64,000 nucleotides of DNA from Idiomarina seosinensis_A (GCF_044797955.1 NZ_CP085211.1:868001-932000), one strand, 5' to 3'; shown: positions 15,696 to 24,604, counted from the first letter of the stretch. A program made the numbers and translations. Notes: generated from the sequence alone by a model not told the origin.

Positions 15696-18380
15696 ATGGA
15701 AGAAGTAACGCTCGATAAGCTGGCCAAAGATGTCGGTACGACAGTTGATCGTCTGATTCAGCAATTTGCTGAAGCGGGCATGAACAAACAACCAGGCGAT
15801 GCTGTGACGGAAGACGAGAAACAAAAACTGTTGACTCATCTGAACAAGCAGCACGGTGGTGGTGGGTCAACACCCAGTAAAATGACATTAAAGCGCAAAA
15901 CCAAAAGCACACTGAATGTTGGCGGCAGCGGTAACAAATCGGTGCAAGTTGAGGTGCGTAAAAAACGCACTTACGTAAAACGTTCTTCGGCCGAAGAAGA
16001 ACAGCGTAAAGAACAGGAACGCCTGCAGGCAGAGCGTGAAGCTGAAGAAGCGAAACGCCAGGAAGAAGAAAAGCAGCGTCAGGAACAGCAACGCCGGGAA
16101 GCAGAAGAAAAAGCTAAAGCTGAGCAGAAAAAAGCTGAGCAGGAAAAGGCTGAAAAAGAGCGACTGCGCAAAGAAAAAGAAAAGGCTCGCCAACAGGCGG
16201 AAGCTGAAAAACGCGCGGCAATGACACCTGCCGAGCGGGAAGCTGCGGATAAAGCGAAAGCCGAGGCTGATAAGCTAAAACGCCAGCAGGAAGAAGAAGC
16301 TCGCAAGAAGGCCGAGCAAGAGGCTGAAAAGCAGGCCGAGGAAGCACGTAAATTGGCTGAAGAAAACGCTAAACGTTGGGAAGAAGAAGAGAAAAAGCGT
16401 AAGGAACAGGAAAAAGAAGATGTTCACTTTACGACTTCTTCGACTGCCCAGGAAGCAGAAGATGCGCAGGATTTTGACGAAGAGCGCAAAAGCCGTCGGC
16501 GCAGCAAAAAAAGCCGTCGTAAAGACGAAGAAGCTGATGAGCGCACACCACGTCGGGACAAACGCCGTAAAGGCGGACGTCGTCCGTCGACTCTGCAGCA
16601 AGGCTTTAACAAGCCGGCTCAGCCAGTCGAGCGTGAAGTTAAGATTGGCGAAACCATCAGTGTGGGTGAATTGGCCAGCCGACTGGCGGTAAAAGCCAGT
16701 GACCTGATTAAAACCATGATGAAAATGGGCGAGATGGTTACCATTAACCAGATCCTTGACCAGGAAACCGCGTCTTTAGTAGTGGAAGAACTGGGTCATA
16801 AAGCGGTTGTAGTCAGAGATAACGCGCTGGAAGAAGAAGTGCTGTCGGATCGTCATGAAGGTGGTCAGGAAGAGCCACGGGCTCCGGTTGTTACCGTTAT
16901 GGGACACGTCGACCATGGTAAAACCTCATTGCTTGATTACATTCGAAAGGCAAAAGTTGCGACAGGCGAAGCCGGCGGAATTACCCAGCACATTGGTGCT
17001 TACCATGTTGAAACCGACCATGGCATGATCACCTTCCTGGATACTCCCGGACACGCGGCCTTTACCTCGATGCGGGCGCGCGGCGCCGGTGCTACCGATG
17101 TGGTTATTCTGGTTGTTGCGGCGGACGATGGTGTTATGCCGCAAACCAAAGAAGCGGTTCAGCACGCGAAAGCGGCGGGTGTGCCGCTGATTGTCGCCAT
17201 TAATAAAATGGATAAAGAAGAAGCCGATCCGGATCGTGTTAAGAACGAATTATCACAACACGATGTGATACCAGAAGACTGGGGCGGTGATGTGATGTTT
17301 GTGCCGGTCTCTGCACACAGCGGTATGGGCATCGATGACTTGCTTGAAGCTGTCTTGCTGCAGTCTGAAGTACTTGACTTAAAAGCAGAAAAAGCCGGCA
17401 TGGCTTCGGGTATTGTGGTCGAATCGCGGCTTGACCGTGGTCGGGGCCCGGTAGCTACTGTGTTAGTACAACGAGGTCTGTTGAAGCAAGGCGATATCGT
17501 GCTTTGCGGGCTTGAGTACGGCCGCATCCGGGCAATGCGCGATGAAACCGGTAAAGATATAAAAGAAGCTGGACCCTCAATTCCGGTTGAGATTCTGGGC
17601 TTATCGGGCGTACCGCAGGCCGGTGATGAAGCAACGGTCGTAAAAGACGAGCGTAAAGCACGCGAAGTGGCTAACTACCGGCAGGGTAAATACCGCGACG
17701 TTAAACTGGCGAAGCAACAAAAAGCCAAGCTGGAAAACATGTTTGCCAATATGGCCGAAGGCGATGTCTCTGAACTTAACATTGTGTTGAAGTCAGACGT
17801 GCAGGGATCGCTGGAAGCGATTTCGGATGCCCTGGTTAAGCTGTCAACGGATGAAGTTAAGGTTAATATCATTGGTAGTGGTGTAGGTGGTATTACCGAG
17901 ACGGATATATCTTTAGCCAGCGCCTCGAATGCTATCGTGGTTGGTTTTAACGTTCGGGCCGAAGCGGCTGCCAGAAAACTGGTCGAGCAGGAAAATGTCG
18001 ATTTGCGCTATTACAGCGTTATTTATGACCTGATTGACGAAGTTAAAGCCGCGATGACCGGTATGCTGCAGCCAGAATTTAAGCAGCAAATCATTGGTTT
18101 AGCTGAAGTCCGCGATGTCTTTAAGTCACCTAAGCTCGGCGCTATTGCCGGCTGTATGGTAACCGAAGGCGTAGTTAAGCGCTCGGCACCTATTCGTGTA
18201 TTGCGCGATAACGTGGTGATTTACGAGGGCGAGCTGGAGTCTCTGCGTCGCTTCAAAGATGATGTGCAGGAAGTTCGTAACGGCATGGAATGCGGAATTG
18301 GTGTTAAGAACTACAATGACGTTAAAGAAGGCGATCAGATTGAGGTCTTTGAAACCGTTCAGGTAGCACGAACCCTGTAG
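15696..18380 (+). CDS. infB: Translation initiation factor IF-2
   Basis: IF-2 is the GTPase that brings fMet-tRNA to the 30S subunit and promotes subunit joining. The product has 894 residues (890 in E. coli). An IF2_N domain (about 1-55) leads into a long Lys/Glu/Ala/Arg-rich helical linker (about 85-260), then a second IF2_N-like region. The G domain has GHVDHGKT at 403-410, DTPGH at 449-453 and NKMD at 503-506. The C-terminal domains bind initiator tRNA, whose gene lies upstream in the same cluster. Shorter forms from internal starts, as in E. coli, are possible. Confidence 0.98.
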   Translation: MEEVTLDKLAKDVGTTVDRLIQQFAEAGMNKQPGDAVTEDEKQKLLTHLNKQHGGGGSTPSKMTLKRKTKSTLNVGGSGNKSVQVEVRKKRTYVKRSSAEEEQRKEQERLQAEREAEEAKRQEEEKQRQEQQRREAEEKAKAEQKKAEQEKAEKERLRKEKEKARQQAEAEKRAAMTPAEREAADKAKAEADKLKRQQEEEARKKAEQEAEKQAEEARKLAEENAKRWEEEEKKRKEQEKEDVHFTTSSTAQEAEDAQDFDEERKSRRRSKKSRRKDEEADERTPRRDKRRKGGRRPSTLQQGFNKPAQPVEREVKIGETISVGELASRLAVKASDLIKTMMKMGEMVTINQILDQETASLVVEELGHKAVVVRDNALEEEVLSDRHEGGQEEPRAPVVTVMGHVDHGKTSLLDYIRKAKVATGEAGGITQHIGAYHVETDHGMITFLDTPGHAAFTSMRARGAGATDVVILVVAADDGVMPQTKEAVQHAKAAGVPLIVAINKMDKEEADPDRVKNELSQHDVIPEDWGGDVMFVPVSAHSGMGIDDLLEAVLLQSEVLDLKAEKAGMASGIVVESRLDRGRGPVATVLVQRGLLKQGDIVLCGLEYGRIRAMRDETGKDIKEAGPSIPVEILGLSGVPQAGDEATVVKDERKAREVANYRQGKYRDVKLAKQQKAKLENMFANMAEGDVSELNIVLKSDVQGSLEAISDALVKLSTDEVKVNIIGSGVGGITETDISLASASNAIVVGFNVRAEAAARKLVEQENVDLRYYSVIYDLIDEVKAAMTGMLQPEFKQQIIGLAEVRDVFKSPKLGAIAGCMVTEGVVKRSAPIRVLRDNVVIYEGELESLRRFKDDVQEVRNGMECGIGVKNYNDVKEGDQIEVFETVQVARTL

Positions 18381-18395
18381 TCTGCTGCTATCAAT

Positions 18396-18422
18396 AAAGC
18401 GCTGCCGCTCAGGTGGCGCTTT
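18396..18422 (+). other. Stable hairpin between infB and rbfA
   Basis: Eleven bases at 18396-18406 pair with 18412-18422 (two G-T pairs) around a five-base loop. Only TTT ends the stem and no further T-run follows, so termination is doubtful. It may protect or process the message between infB and rbfA. Confidence 0.5.
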
Positions 18423-18443
18423 ACTGTATTTAATAGGATAGAT

Positions 18444-18821
18444 ATGCCACAAGATTTTAGCCGCACGGAACGTGTCAGGCATCAACTGCAGCGAGAAATT
18501 GCAGTTATTTTGCAACGGGAAGTTAAAGATCCCCGGGTCAGTATGGTGACGGTCTCGGACGTTGAAGTGTCCCGCGACCTCGCTTACGCCAAAGTATTTG
18601 TCACTTTTTTTAACGATGATGAAAAAGAAACCCGGCAGGCGGTCAAGATTCTTAATGATGCTTCCGGCTTTATTCGCTCACTACTGGGTAAGCGGATAAA
18701 AGCACGGGTTGTGCCGGAATTAAAATTTCATCATGATGCCTCATTAAATGAGGGAATGCGTATGAGTCGCCTGGTCGATGAGGCGCGTAAACGCGATAAA
18801 AATGAATCGTCAGAGGACTAA
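18444..18821 (+). CDS. rbfA: 30S ribosome-binding factor A
   Basis: RbfA is needed for late 30S maturation and 16S rRNA 5' end processing and for growth in the cold in E. coli. The product has 125 residues (133 in E. coli). It starts MPQDFSRTERVRHQLQREIA, has the conserved VKDPRVSMVTVSDVEVSRDL segment and ends in a charged tail. The ATG follows AGGA. truB starts two bases after its stop. Confidence 0.97.
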   Translation: MPQDFSRTERVRHQLQREIAVILQREVKDPRVSMVTVSDVEVSRDLAYAKVFVTFFNDDEKETRQAVKILNDASGFIRSLLGKRIKARVVPELKFHHDASLNEGMRMSRLVDEARKRDKNESSED

Positions 18822-18823
18822 GC

Positions 18824-19786
18824 ATGGCCAAAGCTCGACCCCGTAAAGGGCGTCCGATCAATGGTGTGGTATTGCTGAATAAACCGGAGGGCATGAGTTC
18901 AAATCATGCCCTTCAGCGTGTTAAACGACTGTATAATGCGCAAAAGGCCGGCCACACCGGGGCGCTGGACCCTCTGGCTACTGGCCTGTTGCCCATCTGT
19001 CTGGGCGAAGCCACTAAATTTTCTCAATATTTGTTGGATGCGGATAAAGCCTACCGGGTTCACGCTCTGCTCGGAGTGCGAACCTCAACCAGCGACTCGG
19101 AAGGCGAGGTGGTGGCAACGGCTGAGGTCGGCGTTAATGAAATGCAGGTTCGCAGCGAAGTGCAGCGTTTTATTGGTACCCAACAGCAGTCACCTTCGAT
19201 TTATTCGGCCTTAAAACATGAAGGGCGGCCACTTTATTATTACGCCCGTAAAGGTATTGAGGTACCGCGTAAAACACGCACTATCACCTTTTATGAGATC
19301 GAATTTATTAGTTTACAGAACAATGTACTGGAACTGCAGGTTAGTTGTAGTAAAGGTACCTATATCCGCACTTTAATCGATGATTTAGGCCAGGCGCTGG
19401 GCTGCGGCGCTCACGTTATCCGGCTGCACCGGAACAGCGTAGCAGGGTTGGATAGCAGGCAGATGCTGAACCTGGAGCAGCTTGAGGCATTGCAGCAAGA
19501 AAATGCTCTGGATGACGTCTTACAGAGTGTGGATTGTCTTTTGCAGGCGTTGCCGGTACAACAAATCAGCGCTGCCGAAGCCCGCGATATGCTGCACGGC
19601 CAGGCGATTACTAACCGCTGCGATAGCGTATTTGAAGTCGGCCAGCAATGTCGTATGGAATGCCTGCGTCAGGATGGCCAGCAACAGTTTATTGGTATTG
19701 GTATATTAAAGGACGATGGCTTGTTTTGGCCAAAACGGGTTGTTGCTCTGCAATATGCCGGTTTTACCCTGGCTGAGCTGATTTAG
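18824..19786 (+). CDS. truB: tRNA pseudouridine-55 synthase
   Basis: TruB makes the universal pseudouridine 55 in the T loop of tRNAs. The product has 320 residues (314 in E. coli). The catalytic Asp49 lies in GHTGALDPLATGLLP. Further motifs are YRVHALLGVRTSTSDSEG, PSIYSALKHEGRPLY and the CSKGTYIRTLIDDLG segment; a PUA-like domain forms the C-terminus. It follows rbfA by two bases; the GAGGACTAAG around the rbfA stop serves as ribosome-binding site. Confidence 0.97.
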   Translation: MAKARPRKGRPINGVVLLNKPEGMSSNHALQRVKRLYNAQKAGHTGALDPLATGLLPICLGEATKFSQYLLDADKAYRVHALLGVRTSTSDSEGEVVATAEVGVNEMQVRSEVQRFIGTQQQSPSIYSALKHEGRPLYYYARKGIEVPRKTRTITFYEIEFISLQNNVLELQVSCSKGTYIRTLIDDLGQALGCGAHVIRLHRNSVAGLDSRQMLNLEQLEALQQENALDDVLQSVDCLLQALPVQQISAAEARDMLHGQAITNRCDSVFEVGQQCRMECLRQDGQQQFIGIGILKDDGLFWPKRVVALQYAGFTLAELI

Positions 19787-19789
19787 CCA

Positions 19790-19817
19790 TTGCTATTTCA
19801 ACCTGAGTCCTTATAAT
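19790..19817 (+). promoter_or_regulatory. Promoter of rpsO
   Basis: TTGCTA (19790-19795) and a consensus TATAAT (19812-19817) are 16 bases apart, directly after the truB stop and 66 bases before rpsO. A separate rpsO promoter at this place is known in E. coli. Confidence 0.75.
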
Positions 19818-19883
19818 GCGCGTTCTTACTGCCGCTGAATTAGTGATCGGAGGCAGTCGTTTATTTCTTAATCAGGAGTTATT

Positions 19884-20153
19884 ATGTCACTAACTGTCGA
19901 ACAGAAAGCTGAAATTCTTAAAGAGTTTGGTCGTGGCGAAAACGATACAGGTTCACCTGAAGTGCAGGTTGCCTTATTGACAAAAAACCTGGCCGAGCTG
20001 CAAAGCCACTTTAAAGAGCACAAAAAAGACCACCACTCACGTCGTGGTTTGTTACGCATGGTAAGCCAGCGTCGTAAATTGCTTGATTATCTGAAAAAGA
20101 AAGATCAGGCTCGCTACGTTGCTATCGTAGAGAAGCTGGGTATCCGTCGCTAA
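19884..20153 (+). CDS. rpsO: 30S ribosomal protein S15
   Basis: S15 binds the central domain of 16S rRNA early in 30S assembly and forms a bridge to the 50S subunit. The product has 89 residues, as in E. coli. Conserved segments include GSPEVQVALLT, HFKEHKKDHHSRRGLLRMVSQRRKLLDYL. The ATG follows CAGGAG. In E. coli S15 represses its own translation through a leader pseudoknot; the 60-base leader here could fold, but I did not find a clear match. Confidence 0.98.
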   Translation: MSLTVEQKAEILKEFGRGENDTGSPEVQVALLTKNLAELQSHFKEHKKDHHSRRGLLRMVSQRRKLLDYLKKKDQARYVAIVEKLGIRR

Positions 20154-20174
20154 GACGTGCTGGACAAAGTTGTT

Positions 20175-20200
20175 AAAAAAGGGCCTTTAGGCCCTTTTTT
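20175..20200 (+). terminator. Intrinsic terminator after rpsO
   Basis: An A-run and GGGCC (20181-20185) pair with GGCCC and a T-run (20190-20200) around TTTA. The A and T runs allow it to act in either direction. It separates rpsO from pnp. Confidence 0.9.
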
Positions 20201-20279
20201 ATTACCTTTTTTCTGCAAAGGGTCTTAATTTTGTGTCGCATGGCTTATACTATCAGTTGACGAAAAAAAGAGAGAAGAC

Positions 20280-20299
20280 GAGTGCCAATCCGGGTACTC
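20280..20299 (+). other. Hairpin in the pnp leader
   Basis: GAGTGCC (20280-20286) pairs with GGTACTC (20293-20299) with one G-T pair and a six-base loop, 29 bases before the pnp start. In E. coli the pnp leader forms a hairpin cut by RNase III as part of PNPase self-control; a similar role is an inference. A TATACT (20246-20251) upstream may be a -10 box, but no good -35 box is visible. Confidence 0.45.
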
Positions 20300-20328
20300 A
20301 CATTCAGTAAGGTAAAGGAAAGCAAATC

Positions 20329-22476
20329 GTGAATCCGATAACTAAACAATTTCAATACGGCCAACACACTGTCACTCTGGAGACCGGCGTTATTGCACGT
20401 CAGGCGACAGCTGCGGTGATGGCCAGCATCGACGACACGTCAGTACTGGTTACTGTCGTGGCAAAAAAAGAAGCCAAAGAAGGGCAGGCTTTTTTCCCGC
20501 TAACGGTTAACTATCAAGAAAAAACTTACGCTGCCGGTAAAATACCGGGCGGGTTTTTTAAGCGCGAAGGTCGTCCCAGCGAAAATGAGACACTGACTTC
20601 CCGCCTGATCGATCGGCCTATCCGTCCGCTTTTCCCGGAAGGCTTTATGAACGAAGTGCAGGTTGTAGCAACAGTGGTATCGGTTAATCCACAGATCAAC
20701 CCTGACCTGGTCGCTATGATTGGCACCTCTGCGGCACTGGCAATCTCCGGTGTTCCTTTTGCCGGACCTATTGGTGCCGCCCGCGTCGGTGTTATCGATA
20801 ACGAATACGTATTAAACCCAACGGCAGACGAACTACAACAATCAAAGCTTGACCTGGTTGTTGCCGGTACAGAACAAGCGGTATTGATGGTTGAGTCAGA
20901 AGCTGAATTGCTGACCGAAGATCAAATGCTGGGTGCGGTGATGTACGGTCACGAGCAGTTGCAAACCATTATTGCTGCGATTAACGAACTGGCCGCCGAA
21001 GCAGGTAAAGAAAAATGGGACTGGCAGGCGCCTGCAAAAGACCAGTCGCTACAGGAAAAAGTCAGTAACCTGGCAGCTGAAGGAATTGGTGAAGCTTACA
21101 CCACTACCGACAAGATGGCTCGCAAGAGCAAGCTTGACGACGTCAAGCAAGCGATGTTTGATAAGTTGACTGAAGAGAATCCGGACGTTGATCTGGAAGC
21201 CGCCGGCGACTTATTCCACGATTTAGAAAAAAATATTGTCCGTAGTCGTATTCTGGACGGTGAAAAGCGCATCGACGGTCGTGACCCCGATATGGTTCGT
21301 GCAATCAGTGTGGCGACGGGGCTGTTGCCACGCACCCACGGTTCAGCTTTGTTTACCCGCGGTGAGACTCAGGCGCTGGTGACGGCAACCCTGGGTACCG
21401 ACCGTGATGCTCAGATGATTGACGAATTAACCGGCACTCATACCAACCGGTTTATGCTGCATTATAACTTCCCTCCTTACTGTGTCGGCGAGACCGGAAT
21501 GGTAGGTTCGCCGAAACGTCGTGAGATTGGTCATGGTCGTTTGGCTAAACGTGGTATTCAGGCCGTTATGCCAAGCCACGATGAGTTCCCTTACACCATT
21601 CGTGTAGTGTCCGAAATTACCGAGTCGAACGGTTCAAGTTCAATGGCTTCAGTGTGTGGTTCATCATTGGCACTGATGGATGCCGGGGTACCGATTAAGT
21701 CATCGGTTGCGGGTATCGCCATGGGTCTGGTTAAAGATGGCGACAAGCACGTTGTCTTATCGGATATTCTGGGTGATGAAGATCACTTAGGCGATATGGA
21801 CTTTAAAGTCGCCGGTAACATTGACGGTATCACTGCTCTGCAGATGGATATTAAAATTGACGGTATCACTCGTGACATTATGGAAAGCGCATTGTCGCAG
21901 GCTAAATCAGCACGTTTACATATCCTTAAGGTTATGGACGATGCCATTGGTAGCCATCGTGATGAGCTGTCTAGCTATGCACCTCGTTTTACCACCATCA
22001 AAATTGATCAAGAAAAGATCAAAGATGTTATTGGTAAAGGTGGCGCGGTTATTCGTGAATTGACGGAATCAACCAATACCAACATAGAGATTGGCGACGA
22101 CGGTACGATTAAAGTTGCAGCCAGTGATCAGGCCGACGCTGATGCGGCTATTAAGCGCATCAAAGAGCTGACGGCAGAAGTTGAAGTTGGCAAGATTTAC
22201 CAGGGTAAAGTTGCACGCATCGTCGACTTTGGTGCCTTTGTAACGGTACTGCCGGGTAAAGATGGCCTGGTTCATATTTCGCAAATCGCTGAAGAGCGTG
22301 TCAACGACGTAAATGAGTACCTGAAAGTAGGCGATACAGTGCCGGTTAAGGTTCTTGAAATTGATCGTCAGGGCCGCGTGCGTCTGAGCATGAAAGAAGC
22401 TGCTGAGAAAAAAGAGCAGCCACAGCCAGAAGCTGAGCCGACAAGCGACGAAAGCAATTCGTCTAACGACGAGTAA
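20329..22476 (+). CDS. pnp: Polyribonucleotide nucleotidyltransferase (PNPase)
   Basis: PNPase is a phosphate-dependent 3'-5' exoribonuclease and part of the RNA degradosome. The product has 715 residues (711 in E. coli). Two RNase PH domains (about 1-215 and 305-545) flank a helical linker; the second has the active-site region GDEDHLGDMDFKVAG. A KH domain (GKGGAVIRELTE) and an S1 domain (GKVARIVDFGAFVTVLPGKDGLVH) follow, then a Glu-rich tail. The start is GTG after AAAGGAAAG. A terminator follows and then nlpI, the same neighbour as in E. coli. Confidence 0.98.
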   Translation: MNPITKQFQYGQHTVTLETGVIARQATAAVMASIDDTSVLVTVVAKKEAKEGQAFFPLTVNYQEKTYAAGKIPGGFFKREGRPSENETLTSRLIDRPIRPLFPEGFMNEVQVVATVVSVNPQINPDLVAMIGTSAALAISGVPFAGPIGAARVGVIDNEYVLNPTADELQQSKLDLVVAGTEQAVLMVESEAELLTEDQMLGAVMYGHEQLQTIIAAINELAAEAGKEKWDWQAPAKDQSLQEKVSNLAAEGIGEAYTTTDKMARKSKLDDVKQAMFDKLTEENPDVDLEAAGDLFHDLEKNIVRSRILDGEKRIDGRDPDMVRAISVATGLLPRTHGSALFTRGETQALVTATLGTDRDAQMIDELTGTHTNRFMLHYNFPPYCVGETGMVGSPKRREIGHGRLAKRGIQAVMPSHDEFPYTIRVVSEITESNGSSSMASVCGSSLALMDAGVPIKSSVAGIAMGLVKDGDKHVVLSDILGDEDHLGDMDFKVAGNIDGITALQMDIKIDGITRDIMESALSQAKSARLHILKVMDDAIGSHRDELSSYAPRFTTIKIDQEKIKDVIGKGGAVIRELTESTNTNIEIGDDGTIKVAASDQADADAAIKRIKELTAEVEVGKIYQGKVARIVDFGAFVTVLPGKDGLVHISQIAEERVNDVNEYLKVGDTVPVKVLEIDRQGRVRLSMKEAAEKKEQPQPEAEPTSDESNSSNDE

Positions 22477-22507
22477 AGCTAACGCAGTTTCGCGAAACTG
22501 ATACAAC

Positions 22508-22543
22508 AAACCCCGTTGCGCTCTAGCTCAACGGGGTTTTTTT
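22508..22543 (+). terminator. Intrinsic terminator after pnp
   Basis: AAACCCCGTTG (22508-22518) pairs with CAACGGGGTTT (22529-22539), and more T follow. The stem is perfect over 11 pairs. Confidence 0.93.
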
Positions 22544-22580
22544 ATGGTGTAATAGGGATTCGCAGACGAAAGGATAAATT

Positions 22581-23462
22581 ATGCAATTCGCACGTTTTGT
22601 ATTGCCCGCCCTGGCGGTTGCTGTTTGGGTGTCCGGTTGCTCCGTGCAGACGTCCGACTCGTCACCGGCAATGACACATTTAATTATAGCCGAGCCCGAA
22701 CAGCCAGAGTTTCGTTATGAAATTGAGCTGGCGAAACTTAATCAAGTGTTAAGCGAGGACCTTGAACCCGAACAGATGGGGTTCATTTATTACCGCCGCG
22801 GTGCTTTATACGATGCGATGGGTTTAAGAACTCTGGCTCGTATGGACTTTTCGCGGGCGGTGGATTATCGTCCGCGGCTTGCCGATGCCTATAATTTTTT
22901 AGGGATCCACTATACCCAGCTGGAAGAGTTTGATTACGCTTACGAGGCGCTGGATTCAGCCATAGAGCTGGAGCCTGAGCATGCCTATGCGTACCTGAAC
23001 CGTGCCATCGCCGAATACTATGACCGGCGCATCGCTTACTCTATCGTTGATTTTAAACATCACCTGGCCATGCAGCCAGCTGATCCCTATCGCATCATTT
23101 GGCTCTTTATTGCGGAACAGCGCAGTGATGCCGAAATCGCGCGGGCTAACTTACTGGCTAATTCAGCAACGGTAGAGCAGAGCGACTGGGCTTTACAAAT
23201 CATTGAATTATTTGCCGGCCAACGCTCAGAAACTGAGTTTTTAAAGCAAATGACCGATAATTTAAGAGCCGATGAGAAGCTGACGGAGCGCCTTTGTGAG
23301 GCCTATTTTTATCTGGGTAAGTATAAACAGATGCAAGGGCAGTGGGCGCAGGCCATGAATTATTTTAAGCTGGCGTTAACGACCAATGTTTACGAGTTTG
23401 TTGAACATCGGTATGCCTCACTGGAGTTGCAAAATAGTCGTGAACAGCTGACTGAAAAATGA
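22581..23462 (+). CDS. nlpI: TPR lipoprotein NlpI
   Basis: NlpI is an outer-membrane lipoprotein with tetratricopeptide repeats. In E. coli it is an adaptor that presents the peptidoglycan endopeptidase MepS to the protease Prc, and it scaffolds other murein hydrolases. The product has 293 residues (294 in E. coli). The signal peptide ends in a lipobox VSGC with Cys20. TPR segments occupy about residues 60-170 (YRRGALYDAMG, ADAYNFLGIHYTQLEEFDYAYEAL, AYLNRAIAEYY). The ATG follows GAAAGGA. Its stop overlaps the start of an HExxH protease-like gene, so the two should be translated together. Confidence 0.95.
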   Translation: MQFARFVLPALAVAVWVSGCSVQTSDSSPAMTHLIIAEPEQPEFRYEIELAKLNQVLSEDLEPEQMGFIYYRRGALYDAMGLRTLARMDFSRAVDYRPRLADAYNFLGIHYTQLEEFDYAYEALDSAIELEPEHAYAYLNRAIAEYYDRRIAYSIVDFKHHLAMQPADPYRIIWLFIAEQRSDAEIARANLLANSATVEQSDWALQIIELFAGQRSETEFLKQMTDNLRADEKLTERLCEAYFYLGKYKQMQGQWAQAMNYFKLALTTNVYEFVEHRYASLELQNSREQLTEK

Positions 23463-24604
23463 AGTGGGCATGGCTGCTGGCAATTGCTGCCGGCTTACTT
23501 ATCAGTAGTGACACTCTGCTTAGTGAGCGGCAAAAAAGCTGGCTAGCGAGTTTTCAGGGTCAACCTCTGGCGCAGTATCAGACAGGCCTGAGGTTCTGGC
23601 AAAAGCAACAGGCCAGTGCCGCTCTTTATTGGTGGCAAAAAGCGCTGAGTGGTGGTTCTGTTCAGGCACGGAAGCGCTTGCTGCGGCTGTTTCCGGCGCA
23701 CCAGATGCGCTGGCACCGATTATCAACAGAGGCTGGCATTCAGGCCTCAGTGCGGCCTTATGCGGAAGCCCAGTTAGCCGATAAAAACATCAGCTGGGAA
23801 GCCTGGAAACAGCGTTGGTATCAAACCGCTTATCAACAGCCGCTGGCGGATTATTTCAGCGCCATTAAACAGTGGGTGGCCAATCCTTCCTGTCAGGCGG
23901 ATGTACAGGTAAGCGCCGCAGATGCGTCTCTGAAACAGCATTTTATCAGGCTGTTGCTGCAATTGGATGCTGCTCAGCCGACTTTCCCGGGTTTATGTTT
24001 TTCCTTTTCCGTCAATCCGGCACTTGATTGCAGTGTCGATACTGAAAACCAACGGCCACAATGTCGTTCGCAATCAGCCGACGCTGCTGTTAAAAACCAC
24101 CAGCCCCGGGTCATTCTTACCGAGCGGGGCAGCGCGTCGGCATCACCATCGCAGATTGTCTTAACCCGCGACAGCGATGCCAATGTATTGTTGCACGAGC
24201 TGGGACACTGGTGGGGTCTGGCAGATGAATACACTATGGCACCGGAACTGGCCGAAAATTTCTGCCGTGGCCGGTACGATTTCAGCGCTTACAATGTGGT
24301 TGTGACTCAAAATGATACCATGACCAGCCGCCAGCTAAAGGACTTATGGCGTTCTTTACCCTGGTCAGAATCGGTAGCGGACTGGCGTCGTTTAGGCCAA
24401 CAAAGAACCGATGGGCTATGGCAGCTTGGCAGTGATCAAGGGCAGGCGGTAGGTTTGTTTGCTGCGGACACCTGCAGTGAAGTCGCAGGTGTCATGGCAT
24501 GGAAGCCGGTGTCAGCGGTTACTGCAATGGAGCAGCATCAGAGTGCCTACTGGCCGCCTTTGTACCGCCAGTGGATTGCGGCTCAAATCGCTAATGCTAA
24601 CTGA
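23459..24604 (+). CDS. Putative exported HExxH zinc metallopeptidase coupled to nlpI
   Basis: The 381-residue product starts with a hydrophobic segment (MKWAWLLAIAAGLLI) that looks like a signal peptide or membrane anchor, so the rest should be periplasmic. Residues of about 35-80 resemble one or two Sel1/TPR-like helical repeats (GLRFWQKQQASAALYWWQKAL). A zinc-peptidase motif LLHELGHWWGLADEY gives ligands His246 and His250, catalytic Glu247 and a likely third ligand Asp256 or Glu257; HExxHxxGxxD is known in snapalysin-type peptidases, and GLADEY recalls the M64 family. Several Cys could form disulfides. I do not recognise a named orthologue. The ATG overlaps the nlpI stop (ATGA) and has no clear ribosome-binding site, which points to coupling. 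Its 3' end overlaps the convergent MAPEG gene by 22 bases. Confidence 0.75.
   Translation: MKWAWLLAIAAGLLISSDTLLSERQKSWLASFQGQPLAQYQTGLRFWQKQQASAALYWWQKALSGGSVQARKRLLRLFPAHQMRWHRLSTEAGIQASVRPYAEAQLADKNISWEAWKQRWYQTAYQQPLADYFSAIKQWVANPSCQADVQVSAADASLKQHFIRLLLQLDAAQPTFPGLCFSFSVNPALDCSVDTENQRPQCRSQSADAAVKNHQPRVILTERGSASASPSQIVLTRDSDANVLLHELGHWWGLADEYTMAPELAENFCRGRYDFSAYNVVVTQNDTMTSRQLKDLWRSLPWSESVADWRRLGQQRTDGLWQLGSDQGQAVGLFAADTCSEVAGVMAWKPVSAVTAMEQHQSAYWPPLYRQWIAAQIANAN

Noticed and set aside
16020..16420. Repeat-like GAA/AAA-rich DNA in infB
   Set aside because: It encodes the charged helical linker of IF-2; no exact repeat unit is kept, so it is not a satellite or CRISPR-like array.
16275..16601. 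Phe/Leu-rich minus-strand frames that look like membrane proteins, opposite infB
   Set aside because: The hydrophobic reading is the complement of the Lys/Glu/Arg-rich linker of IF-2, a known artefact.
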